Assembly (NCBI GenBank): GCA_900073065.1
Contig: FJOG01000003.1
Location: forward strand, 1,558,295-1,574,005
From: Phialocephala subalpina
Taxonomy: Eukaryota > Ascomycota > Leotiomycetes > Helotiales > Mollisiaceae
DNA length: 15,711 bases
Reading direction: 5' to 3'
Shown here: piece after piece, positions 1 through 7,453 of the stretch
How the letters are laid out: each line of letters opens with the position of its first letter
Numbering within the stretch: the first letter of the stretch is position 1
Notes under the pieces: generated by a model
The model's database searches: none
What the model was told of the DNA's origin: nothing
Seen by the model: the letters and a program-made list of their open reading frames with translations, nothing else
Translations under genes and position numbers: made by a program

Positions 1-1507
1 CTTTTGCATGAGACGAGACTTGCCCGAAAAATCCCCTTTGCAATGTTCAAATACTCGGCCCTCAAGCTGGTCTATTTGAGGTCCGTAAACCTTTTCCCAC
101 GACACAATAGTGTCAACAAGAGAAATGTCTGATCTTCTCGGGTATGTTTTGCAGAATTGGTTGAACTCAGCAGTTCGGTAACAGGTGATCATCTCGACAC
201 CTGCTTTCCGAGTATCGAACAGGGTTTTCCAGAAGCCGCGACACTGCCGCTGGTTTTCTGGGCTTGTTTTAAAGTGAGCGTGTTTCATAAAGTTATAAGT
301 CGCGATCTTCTCAGCCGCGCTGAAATCATCAAGGGGTCCCTTAGGTGCTCCCTTGGGCAAGGTCGCGGGATCAAGGGCTTTGACGCCTTTCAAGATTATT
401 TCCCAATAGGCGTTTTCGTCATTGCCGATTTGTATGCCGTTAGCTGCATGCATCGCGTTTCTCTCTTTGATAGAATAGACTGCAGCTTTATATTCCAGGC
501 TAGCAAGCTCCTTTGTAAATGCACGAATCTTGGCAGTGTTTGTCGTGATCGTTGCCTTTTCGGTGCGGCCGCCGAATTGTCCTATCTTATCATGTTGATT
601 TACCACCTCCAGGAGCACAGAGGTTGCAACTCGATTTGCATGCTCAGGGTGTAGCGGATTTGGCCGGACCCCCATTTGGGCATTTTCTGTCGTGGAGGAT
701 GATTCAGGGCTTGAGTTGTCCGTTATAGAGCCAGGCGTCCTAGGCCGTAGAGGAGTGCTTTGACTCGATGATTGTAAGGAGTCTGTCATAACCTCACTTG
801 AGACTGATTCGATGTGTCCTGGGGGTGTACCGACCGCTGTGTCCTCTGCAGTCGCATCGGTGCCGGGCACATCGACAGCAGCTGGTGTGCCGACCGCCGC
901 GTCCTCTGCAGCCGCGTCCTCTGCAGCCGCATCGGTGCCGGGCACATCGACAGCAGCTGGTGTGCCGACCGCCGCGTCCTCTGCAGCCACCTCAACGCCA
1001 GGTTCATCGACTGCAGCTGGTGTGCCGACCGCCGCGTCCTCTGCAGCCGCGTCCTCTGCAGCCACCTCAACGCCAGGTTCATCGACTGCAGAGGGTGTGC
1101 CGACCTCCGTATCCACATCGGCGCTGGACTTATCGTTGACAGTCGTATCCTCGTTGACAGGAGTGGTAGGAGGCTTGGACGTCTTCCGTTTCCTCTTGCA
1201 AGGACTTGCCATACCTTTTAGATTATCAAATTTTCTTTTTTGAGCAGAGGATTTGATGCGATTAGACCTGCGTACGCATACAAGTGCGAACTCCTTTGAT
1301 TCCAGGTCTCCCTTTATTCCTGCGTCAAGTCGGATTTTATTAACAGTGGTAGGATTAGCAAGGAAGTAAAGCATAGCTTGTTGATTACTTACCAGTTTTA
1401 GAAATGCGACCAATTTCCCCCCTGAGCTGGTCATCGTTGCCATCGCTTACTCCGCAGAGTTCGCGGATCGCTTGGCGTAGCAGGTTTTGAATGGTTACCT
1501 CTTCCAT
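1..1507 (-). CDS. Family A: basic protein with Ala/acidic repeats, 3' end outside window
   Basis: Two exons are read on the minus strand: 1507-1393 and 1319-1, joined by a 73-nt intron (1392-1320) with GTAAGT donor, GCTAAT branch-like site and CAG acceptor. The spliced frame stays open to the window edge, giving 478 residues with no stop, so the gene is 3' partial. Residues 1-39 are a short charged segment. Residues about 52-85 carry basic clusters (RRSNRIKS, QKRK, CKRKRK) that look like nuclear localisation signals. Residues about 111-200 are an Ala/Glu/Asp repeat. Residues 215-255 are Ser/Thr/Pro-rich. Residues about 259-478 look globular, with Trp, Cys and Tyr residues spread along them. 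I do not recognise the family; nuclear location is inferred. The start is supported by a second copy at 8817-9413 that shares the intron position and leader. Opposite-strand frames over the repeat are Ala/Ser-rich shadows. Confidence 0.75.
835..1104 (-). repeat. Coding minisatellite in family A (25+20+25+20 residue units)
   Basis: Four in-frame units begin VGTPxAVD and end in AAEDAA. They alternate 75 and 60 bp because the AAEDA block is doubled in every other unit. The first pair carries EPGVEV and the second pair VPGTDA, so the array grew as 135-bp dimers. A fifth, partial unit (VGTPPG) follows at 834-817. All length changes are multiples of 15 bp and keep the frame. Confidence 0.9.
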
Positions 1508-1593
1508 GATGCTACGTATGTACTTGGAGTGTTGTATGTTCTACAAAGTTCTGAACAATATCCCGATATCGACGCCCTTCGAGAAGTTTCCAT
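1495..1593 (-). promoter_or_regulatory. Upstream ORF in the family A leader
   Basis: An ATG at 1593-1591 opens a 32-codon frame ending with TAA at 1497-1495. It therefore overlaps the main start codon (1507-1505) out of frame. If it lies in the transcript it would lower initiation at the main ATG. In the second copy the matching ATG is ATA, so it is not conserved. Whether it is transcribed is unknown. Confidence 0.35.
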
Positions 1594-1610
1594 GGCCCTA
1601 GGTAAATTTA

Positions 1611-1653
1611 GGTTAGCGTTACTCACAGACGAACTTGTGAGTATCGCTAAGCC
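1611..1653. promoter_or_regulatory. Hairpin in family A upstream region
   Basis: GGTTAGCGTTACTCACA pairs with TGTGAGTATCGCTAAGCC around an 8-nt loop, with one mismatch and one bulge. The same structure at 9355-9397 upstream of the second copy pairs without mismatch in its inner 16 bp. On the minus strand the hairpin contains GTGAGT, GCTAAC and, 11 bp on, CTAG, so part of it could be splice signals of a leader intron rather than a DNA-binding palindrome. The bare GTGAGT-to-CTAG interval is 29 nt, too short for an intron alone. Confidence 0.6.
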
Positions 1654-2100
1654 GAAAATAGAAGGAGGGGCAGGTCAAGTCGCATCATACTCTTGTATGA
1701 TATTACCTTTGCTAACAGTACGTTCGCGATTAGTCTTCGACGTCCCTTTGTCCTCTAGGGGTTCAGCCACGAGGCTGGCAGAAATGCAATCATACGACCG
1801 TTACCTTCAAACAGTCGGAACCCAAGGCCGAACATCATAGTATAGCACTTGGGGTTGGGATACATAGTCTGGCTCCCAAGTAGAGGAGACGATAACAATA
1901 GAAGCATCAAATGTATCAGAGAGTTCTGTTATTCTAATCGGGAGCTCCAATAAAGCGGCTAACCGACATCCCTGCGAGGCGAGAGTCCCTATCATTTTCG
2001 ACAGGCCGATAATCATGATAGAGCAGGGGGGAACAGCCGAAGTGGCTTTCGACGCCGTCGACGAGACGATCGACAGCATAACCACAACCGTAATATTTTA
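1654..2100. other. Spacer without a recognisable gene
   Basis: Upstream flank of family A. A 92-codon minus-strand frame (1807-2085) and short plus-strand frames are present, but none has a domain, intron signals or a copy elsewhere in the window. Homology to the second family A copy stops at about 1671. Confidence 0.6.
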
Positions 2101-2256
2101 CTTTGGTCTTGGGATAAATAAGTTCACCCCTGGGGGTTTTGAGGTCAGCCTCACCAAGGGTAGATGACCAATACGAGGGGCAGAATTGGCATAATTGTGG
2201 GGTAGAAAGTGCGAGAAGCAGATGCCAGGGGTGGACTTATTTACCCAAAGACCAAG
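2101..2256. mobile_element. 156-bp MITE, Tc1/mariner-like
   Basis: Terminal inverted repeats of 32-33 bp (2101-2133 and 2225-2256) begin CTTTGGTC and CTTGGTC and end in CACCCCTGG, with only a few differences or indels. The element is flanked by TA on both sides (2099-2100 and 2257-2258), the target duplication typical of Tc1/mariner transposons. The interior of about 90 bp has no coding capacity, so it would depend on a transposase elsewhere. The 69-codon minus frame across it is an accident of the repeat. Confidence 0.85.
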
Positions 2257-2432
2257 TATCACTACAAACCGAATACTTGTGGGGAAACGGCTGAAAAACG
2301 ACGGCACACTGATTATAACTTCATATGCTCGTGAGGGAGAAATTTGAGACCCCTAAACAGTGGATTCGTCTCGGCACGGTGGGTTTCTCTCCACCCAGGG
2401 ACGGACGTTAGAACGTTGTAAATAAAATTTTG

Positions 2433-2615
2433 TTATTTTGTATCGGCAACCCTTTCTTGAATTTCCAATGACCCACTGCCCCGCCGAATGACTTGGAGCT
2501 TCCCAGTGGCCGAGCTTCTTGTTGCCGTAATGATTTCCATCACAGTAGCTTGGTAATGCTTTAACAACGCCTCATGATCCTTCTCCCACTTCGATATTCC
2601 GTCAGAGATAGACAC
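2433..2615 (-). pseudogene. Possible C-terminal fragment of an unknown protein
   Basis: A frame of about 60 codons ends at TAA near 2433 and extends upstream to about 2668 before a stop. Its sequence (KWEKDHEALLKHYQ, then ATGKLQVIRR) is rich in charged and helix-forming residues and looks like real protein rather than chance. No ATG is in place, so it would be the end of a spliced gene or a relic. A WEK followed by a GK pair loosely recalls the end of the visible part of family A, but that resemblance is too weak to call homology. Confidence 0.3.
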
Positions 2616-2690
2616 TGGTTGTATATTTTGTGGTTCAAAAGAGCCTCTGAAGTGCTCAGCAAATATGAAATACGATGTTTAATTTTACCC

Positions 2691-3038
2691 AGAGTCTCCG
2701 ATATACCTCGTCCATGTCTATCGGTCGATGTAGCCGTTCAAGAAATTCCACAGCCGAAGCCCTTACCAACTCCCGCTTCCACGCCTCGAGAAGAGCCTGA
2801 CACTGACGGCCAGGCTGATCAGCACAAGAACAACCTCGTCGACCCTCATGATCATAGCTCCCTAGCGGTTAAGCAAGAACTCAGTCAAGGGGGTCGACCT
2901 TTATACCATGCCTATGTCGAAGACGCAGACGACTCCAGCATCGAGCAGACGAGCGACAATCCTCAGCGTTCGGCGAACCTGCCACCTCTATCCCTCTCTA
3001 TGTATTCTGGTCTCTGCATCTGCAGTAGCATTAGGTAG
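2691..3038 (+). pseudogene. Unrecognised acidic, Pro/Gln-rich reading frame
   Basis: After a CCCAG splice-acceptor-like site the plus frame runs 115 codons to TAG at 3036-3038. It has a disordered, acidic composition typical of fungal regulatory or scaffold proteins (QPKPLPTPASTPREEPDTDG, later VEDADDSSIEQT). No domain is recognised. The frame continues upstream to 2574 but there overlaps a better-looking minus-strand frame. It may be one exon of a spliced gene or a relic; no convincing donor or first exon was found. Confidence 0.3.
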
Positions 3039-3196
3039 AGATTGTAGACCGACTCGTATGACGGCTAATCCATTGCTCCTGCATTCGCGGGTCGCGGACC
3101 CTCTGGCTCGGAAGATGGGTTGACACCCGTGAAGTGGATGTGGTGACGAATTATTCCGAGCCACTATCACGAGATGAAAATGTGAAGATGGCAAGG

Positions 3197-3624
3197 ACTG
3201 TGGGGTTGTAATTGGTGTAGGAAGTTCATGATGTCGCGTCGTTGAATCGCTGGTGAGGCTAGGAGAGTGGTAGACGACATACAATGTCAGTCGTCGCTCA
3301 GACTGGACAATTGTTTGTATTTAAGATGCGTTCAAGGATCTGTGTAGTCGATATCGCCGAAGAGACGCATTACCACGTCCAACATTGCTAGACAAAGGCT
3401 CCCATCGTCATCGGCGTCTGCGCCAAACAACCTCTGCTGTTCCTGCTGTTCCTGCTGTTCCTGCTGTTCCTGCTGTTCCTGCTCGAGCTGCAATGTCTCT
3501 ATCTCTGCTTGTGCCTCCGCCTCCGCCACCGCCTCTCGCAATTTCCAGCGCTGCCAACATTGATCGAAGTCTTGACATAACAGAGGACGAGGATTGGCGT
3601 CGCGGGAGTCGGAGTAGCCTTCGT
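3197..3624 (-). repeat. Duplicated family Q block, left copy
   Basis: Nucleotide homology to 9549-9935 on the opposite strand covers the conserved coding core, the stop codon and about 135 bp of 3' flank, ending with the block ACAACCCCACAGT. The left copy has a 20-25 bp insertion just after the stop. The two copies form an inverted pair about 6 kb apart. Confidence 0.85.
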
Positions 3625-3775
3625 TGTAGTCATGATGGATGTTGCTTTTGCGGGCAATTGTACGACGATTCCGAGAGCCAGGACGCTCTCTCCGTCTGGT
3701 CTGACCGTGATGGCGAGTAGTATTGGAACTGTTTATGATGGCCATATTGATGATAGACGAGTTTCTTCCCTTCAC
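3332..3775 (-). CDS. Family Q: Gln-rich short protein
   Basis: This 147-residue frame starts at ATG 3775-3773 and ends at TGA 3334-3332. Its first 50 residues are basic, with Asn, Arg and His. A conserved core follows (DFDQCWQRWKLR), then a Glu/Gln coiled-coil-like stretch with five EQQ units, and a conserved C-terminus (RLFG, LDVVMRLFGDIDYTDP). The second copy at 9549-9824 shares core and C-terminus. Over the last 46 codons their differences are mainly third-position or otherwise synonymous (ten synonymous changes, four amino-acid changes), which shows this strand and frame were selected. The start is uncertain because conservation begins only near residue 50; a GTGAGT donor-like site at the 5' end suggests an upstream exon. 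Function unknown. Confidence 0.5.
   Translation of the reverse strand: MKGRNSSIINMAIINSSNTTRHHGQTRRRERPGSRNRRTIARKSNIHHDYNEGYSDSRDANPRPLLCQDFDQCWQRWKLREAVAEAEAQAEIETLQLEQEQQEQQEQQEQQEQQRLFGADADDDGSLCLAMLDVVMRLFGDIDYTDP
3431..3485. repeat. 9-bp coding microsatellite (EQQ)
   Basis: CTGCTGTTC is repeated about five times in a row on the plus strand, encoding EQQ on the minus strand. The second family Q copy has only one unit, so the array expanded here or shrank there, always in frame. Confidence 0.9.
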
Positions 3776-4338
3776 TCACTTAAGGTTTAGAGTGGCGACC
3801 ATGAACGGATCAATCATAAGCCTCAACTCCACCTGTGTCAGCGTTGCACAATTTGCAAGAAAATTGATAAAGGGGAAGGGAGTTGTTTTGAGAAGAAAAC
3901 CGAGAAATCGCGCACCAGCACGAGTTGATTGAACCAAAAACGAAATCCTCTTGCTACGACAAATTTCTGAAATTCCAAGTCTTTTAGGTACGGATGCCTG
4001 AGAACATGCCTGGGATACGAGGTATGAATCCAACCTCACAGCAACATCGCTCTTGGAGTGACAGCGTCGACAGGCGAGTTGATTTCAAGGAAGGGTCCTC
4101 CTGCTAGGAGCAGATTCTAAATAGCTCTACTATAGCTCTAAGTCAAGATGCCAGCCTCGTTTCAAGAGTATGCACCATCTTCTCCCGTTCTACAATTACT
4201 ACCGTCACTTTCTTGGCTAAAGCACCAAGACCTCTTGAGTTTTCCCACCCCTCGTATCTCCTACATTACGAGTAACTTAGCCCAGGACTTAGGATCATTG
4301 TGCTTTTACAGTGCGTCATGTTAATAATTTCTATACAG
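3776..4338. other. Spacer without a confident gene
   Basis: Minus frames upstream of family Q include an 87-codon frame (3776-4039) without recognisable features and a short SCKLC-containing frame interrupted by stops near 3850-3800. On the plus strand an ATG at 4145 opens a 58-codon frame that could be the first exon of the BTB relic, but no donor site joins it in frame. Confidence 0.5.
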
Positions 4339-4750
4339 AATCCTCAATTCCCGAATCTTCAAGTTTATCGTCGGCGAAACGAGTGACGGCATCCCAACAG
4401 AGTTCTCTATTCACGAGGAAGCAATCGCACAACTCTCCAAACCAGTACATAACTTAATGAAAGGAGGTCTATCAGAGGCCCAAGCCGGTTGCACGATATG
4501 GAAAGACGTAAGCAAGGAGACGTTTGAGCGGTTCGTCTAATTTGCGTATACGGGCGACTACTCGATACCAATAACCAAGAAGCGGAACAAGCCTGAAAGG
4601 GCGGAGACGAATGCCCCCGCTCATCGATCCTCGTCAAGCACTTCGAACGGAATACGAATATGGAATAAGGTTCAAGAACTGAACGAGGCTTGCATAGAAA
4701 GCGTGGAGGAGTCGAAGGACTACGACCCTGTCAAACAAGAAGCGGACTGA
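4339..4750 (+). pseudogene. BTB/POZ domain protein relic with internal stop
   Basis: After an ATACAG acceptor-like site the frame reads FKFIVGETSDG, FSIHEEAIAQLSKPV, LMKGGLSEAQ, then WKDVSKETFERFV, stop, FAYTGDYS. This is the usual order of a fungal BTB/POZ protein-interaction domain (ligand-dependent folding, oligomerisation, often Cul3 adaptors). The TAA at 4538-4540 stands exactly where most relatives have Gln, so a CAA to TAA change (CpA context) is the likely lesion. The frame then stays open to TGA 4748-4750. The last 20 bp lie antisense to a SUMO fragment, so the original C-terminus is probably lost. The 5' exon is unresolved. Confidence 0.75.
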
Positions 4751-4894
4751 GTTGGGAGCCTTGCTATGTCTCTCGCAGAAGGCGTCTATTAACTTCTTGA
4801 GGATTGTGGTGCGCTTGATCTTGAAGAAGACTTCATTGTTGTTGTCGGTTACTTTGATGTTCAGATGTTCGCTGACCGAGGGATCCAGATTCAT
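4730..4894 (-). pseudogene. SUMO (Smt3-type) gene fragment, 3' truncated
   Basis: From an ATG at 4894-4892 the frame gives 55 residues including EHLNIKVTDNNNEVFFKIK, LKKLIDAFCERH and NSVRFLFD, which is the first two thirds of the fungal SUMO ubiquitin-like fold (beta strands 1-3 and the helix). Similarity stops abruptly after FLFD. The conserved glycine, the remaining strands and the C-terminal diglycine needed for conjugation are absent, replaced by about 31 unrelated codons before TGA near 4634. It cannot encode working SUMO. Loss of the 3' part and the abutting BTB relic on the other strand indicate a rearrangement junction near 4729. Confidence 0.85.
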
Positions 4895-4993
4895 CCAACA
4901 GCCCAATCTTATTGCAAATGAGTTCTAAGTATAACCGTTTTTGCCTGTCAAGTTGGGTTTAAACTTCTCTTAACCAGCTCTCTATATAATTTC

Positions 4994-5566
4994 CTAAAAG
5001 CTAACACGACCATAATCGTAGCCAGAGTTGTAAGATTCGAAAAGGTCTGCAATATCGTGCAAGAGTCGTGTGATAGCGAAAGTAGGGGGTTTTCGTAAAG
5101 GTTGTCGGTGGTGTTGATTGTAAAAGGGGCTCAGTTTGTTCTGGAACCGGAGTTCTAGGTCATGCATAGAGAGGACGGGTGACGATGTGTAGGGTGAGCG
5201 GCGGCGCGGCGGAGCAGTCGGCGGAGCAGTCACCGGCGCTGGTGATGTAGTTATCCCAGGAGGCAGAATTGGTGTTGGCGTTGGCGGTATAGAGGTTGAG
5301 GATCGACGAGGTTTCGATGGTGGTGATGGTGATGTCGGGCAAGGACGAGACGCAACGGTTGCGTATGATGGACGGACAGGGGAAGCTGGACGAGTGGAAG
5401 AGAGGGACGGCTGGGTAGGGGTATCGTTTGAGGTAGGAAGGAGAGGAGTGGCAGCAGCCTGTTCTGATGATGGGCATTCTAGGGACGGGCTTGTCGGGGA
5501 GAGTGGTGAACGTATCGGTGACGGTGACGGTGATACTGACGAATCAGGGGACCGTGAACTCCGGGG
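4994..5566 (-). other. Pro/Ser-rich C-terminal tail of family B
   Basis: The frame is open for 190 codons to TAG at 4996-4994. About 140 residues are Pro/Ser/Thr-rich (repeated SPSPS, PPTPTP, TAPP). The end is a structured-looking segment: MHDLELRFQNKLSPFY, then ITRLLHDIADLFESY and GYDYGRVSF. Low complexity here is coding, not random: the open frame carries the same Pro-rich character throughout. It follows the Cys-rich exon after another one-base frame change near 5566. Confidence 0.5.
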
Positions 5567-5612
5567 CTAGTTGGTACATAGATATCTGAAGGGTTGTTGA
5601 TCAAGTCGAATA

Positions 5613-5822
5613 TCATATCGTATCTGCCAGGACGCAGTCGTCTTCGTGACAACCAAGAATGTCGTTGCTACTGTACACTTTTTCTTTAACTAGGCTTTGA
5701 ATGCCCACTTCCACTCCGCAAGTGTAACAGACGCAGGTATCTTTATTAAACTTAATCTCGTAACAAAATCCGCAGGATGCCAATTGCTGTCGAGATAGGT
5801 CCGCATAATTCCATGTCGTTGG
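5613..5822 (-). other. Cys-rich, probable zinc-binding exon of family B
   Basis: After a TATAG acceptor the frame gives 69 residues with the pattern C-x2-C, then C-x-C-x2-C, then CHEDDC. Key stretches are WNYADLSRQQL, SCGFCYEIKF and TCVCYTCGVEVGIQS. The spacing resembles treble-clef or RING-like zinc sites but fits no family I can name. The frame ends in TGA at 5615-5613; a one-base shift there restores a sensible continuation (RYDMIFDLINNPSDIYVP), suggesting a single-base deletion. Confidence 0.55.
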
Positions 5823-6593
5823 CTATAGTTCCCTATGCAGCCCTTGCTGGAACAGGATGATGAAGTGCCACTGCTCATATATCAAAATGTGGTGGAGATG
5901 TCTCCCTTCGCGAATTCTTCCTTGTACTCTGCCCTCCAATCTTGTTCTGTATATAGCCAATTATTCCGTGCTTGAGATGCGCCGCTGCAAGTAGTGCATA
6001 GAGATGTGTGTGTGCGCCGGTTTAGTCAACTTGTTCTTTGAATTGTGTCGTGCTGCGAGTCGAAGCTGATCGGCGACCGAGGGTCTTTTAGTCGATGATA
6101 AACTTCTCTCTATATCTTCGTTCTGTAAGAAGAGTTCGCTGCGGCCGAGAGGAGTCGGAGGAGGGGTCGCACACATGTGGCCGGTCCGTTTGTAGAGATG
6201 GCAGCGTGATTCTCTGCTGCGACTGTCCTATTGACGGTATTAGCATTCTCGTCGTAACTGTGACGTCTTGGCTCGACTTTGCGTAGTGTCCGGCAGGTAG
6301 AATGGGACGTATTGCTCGTCTTTGGTATTGGCTTGAACTAGACACGACTTGATCTAGTAGCTTTGATGGGTCGTCTGCGAAGCTGATGTGACAAACCTGG
6401 AAGGTGTTATTGGTGCTAAATCCCATTTTAGGGGCGAGTTTATGGCGCCACCATGATCTACTGGTATGGATCGGTACCTCTCGATTCAAGCTATCTCGCG
6501 ATAGTCTCTAGACCGGACTTACCCACGTTTGGGTTGTGTAATTTGCAAGAATTTGTTCCTGTTGAAGGGAGTTAACGAGGAGAGATCCGATTA

Positions 6594-6605
6594 AGTCACG
6601 TGACT
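6594..6605. promoter_or_regulatory. CACGTG palindrome upstream of family B
   Basis: AGTCACGTGACT is a perfect 12-bp palindrome containing the CACGTG core bound by fungal bHLH proteins such as Cbf1 and Pho4 types. The octamer TCACGTGA recurs near 8777 and 11426, so it may instead belong to dispersed repeats. Binding is inferred only from the core. Confidence 0.3.
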
Positions 6606-7453
6606 CAATTCTACGTTCTTTTATGCTAGACGAGCCTCCAATTTTGAATTTGCTTCCAATTTTTGGCGTTTATTGCCTAATCCGGCTTAGTGTATAGGGC
6701 TGCCATTTTAGATTCTGGTCTGAAATCAACCATTTCTGGATGATCAGAATCTGGCTTCACATCCCAGGTCCACCATCTCCAACTTCTCGACAATAGAATA
6801 ATCAACCTCTAATTCTACTAGTGCTCATCATCTGCCCTTCACAAGCTCCCGATTCTACTCCTGCTCAGGATCTGGCTTTCACCTCTAGTTCCGGCGACGT
6901 CCAATTCCTCTTCAATCAATCACCCCAATTCTGCTCCTACTCAGCATCTGTTCAACGATCTCCAACTTCTCGTCAGGTGGACCTCAGATTCGGCTCGCGA
7001 TCAGAATATGGCGTCACGCTCAGAATCTGACCCTCACCTCCGGTTCTGTAGCCAGCTCCACGATGCGCAGCATGCGGGTAAAACAATCAGCCTGGGACTC
7101 TTACTCAAGGGTCGATAAGTCATCCTTCCGATAGAAGAGATGCCTTATTCAAGATGAGCTGGTGTGTATTTCCCATCTGCCTAGTCGGAAATTCGTACTC
7201 TAACTCGCTTTTCTCTGCAGGTCATCTCAGGAACTCTTCGCCCGAGGTCAAGTGTCTACAGCAGCAAGTCCACCCCTGGCCCGAATGCCTTTGGGAATAC
7301 ATCGCATGTACAGAAAAAACTATTCGGCCAATCTTACCACCACTATTATGTTGCTGTGCGATTGCAAGTGGTTGAAGCATAGGAGATGGTGATCTTACGG
7401 ATCTCGTGCATCTGAGTCTTCCGCGACGACGATGCTGAGGATTCCATTCATTA
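6606..7453. repeat. Non-coding stretch with degenerate CTC-AG-ATCTG repeats
   Basis: Between about 6720 and 7035 variants of a GATTCTACTCCTGCTCAGGATCTG motif recur five or six times at uneven spacing (for example 6811, 6850, 6925, 6986), and ATCTCCAACTTCTCG occurs exactly twice (6775 and 6959). The unit is too diverged to define a period. From 7040 to 7453 only short frames without recognisable protein are present. Confidence 0.45.

Larger units (their letters stand above)
4994..6603 (-). pseudogene. Family B: broken multi-exon gene with Cys-rich and Pro/Ser-rich parts
   Basis: Successive minus-strand coding pieces can be followed. The first, ending before a GTAAGT donor at 6522, reads SLQQEQILANYTTQTW. 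The second, 6382-6088, includes DVTVTTRMLIP and ITLPSLQTDRPHVC. A shifted frame, 6176-5961, contains SELFLQNEDIERSLSS. Next comes a short piece with DWRAEYKEEFAKGDIS, then the Cys-rich exon (5822-5613) and a Pro/Ser-rich tail (5566-4994). A second copy at the right edge shares the first half in the same order, with the same frame change, so that lesion or intron predates duplication. Frame changes near 5625 and 5566 also break continuity. Family unknown. No start codon was found for the first piece. Confidence 0.55.

Noticed and set aside
157..654. 165-codon plus-strand frame
   Set aside because: It lies antisense to the conserved part of family A and has no features of its own.
798..1243. 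Ala/Ser-rich and Arg/Pro-rich plus-strand frames over the minisatellite
   Set aside because: They are shadows of the 15-bp-based repeat. The minus frame is open for more than 1.3 kb, has a start, an intron and a conserved second copy.
1600..1660. Telomere-like TTAGG sequence
   Set aside because: Single occurrences within a hairpin; there is no TTAGGG array anywhere in the window.
3385..3720. Plus-strand Pro-rich frame opposite family Q, also partly open in the second copy
   Set aside because: Differences between the copies are silent in the Q frame, not in this one.
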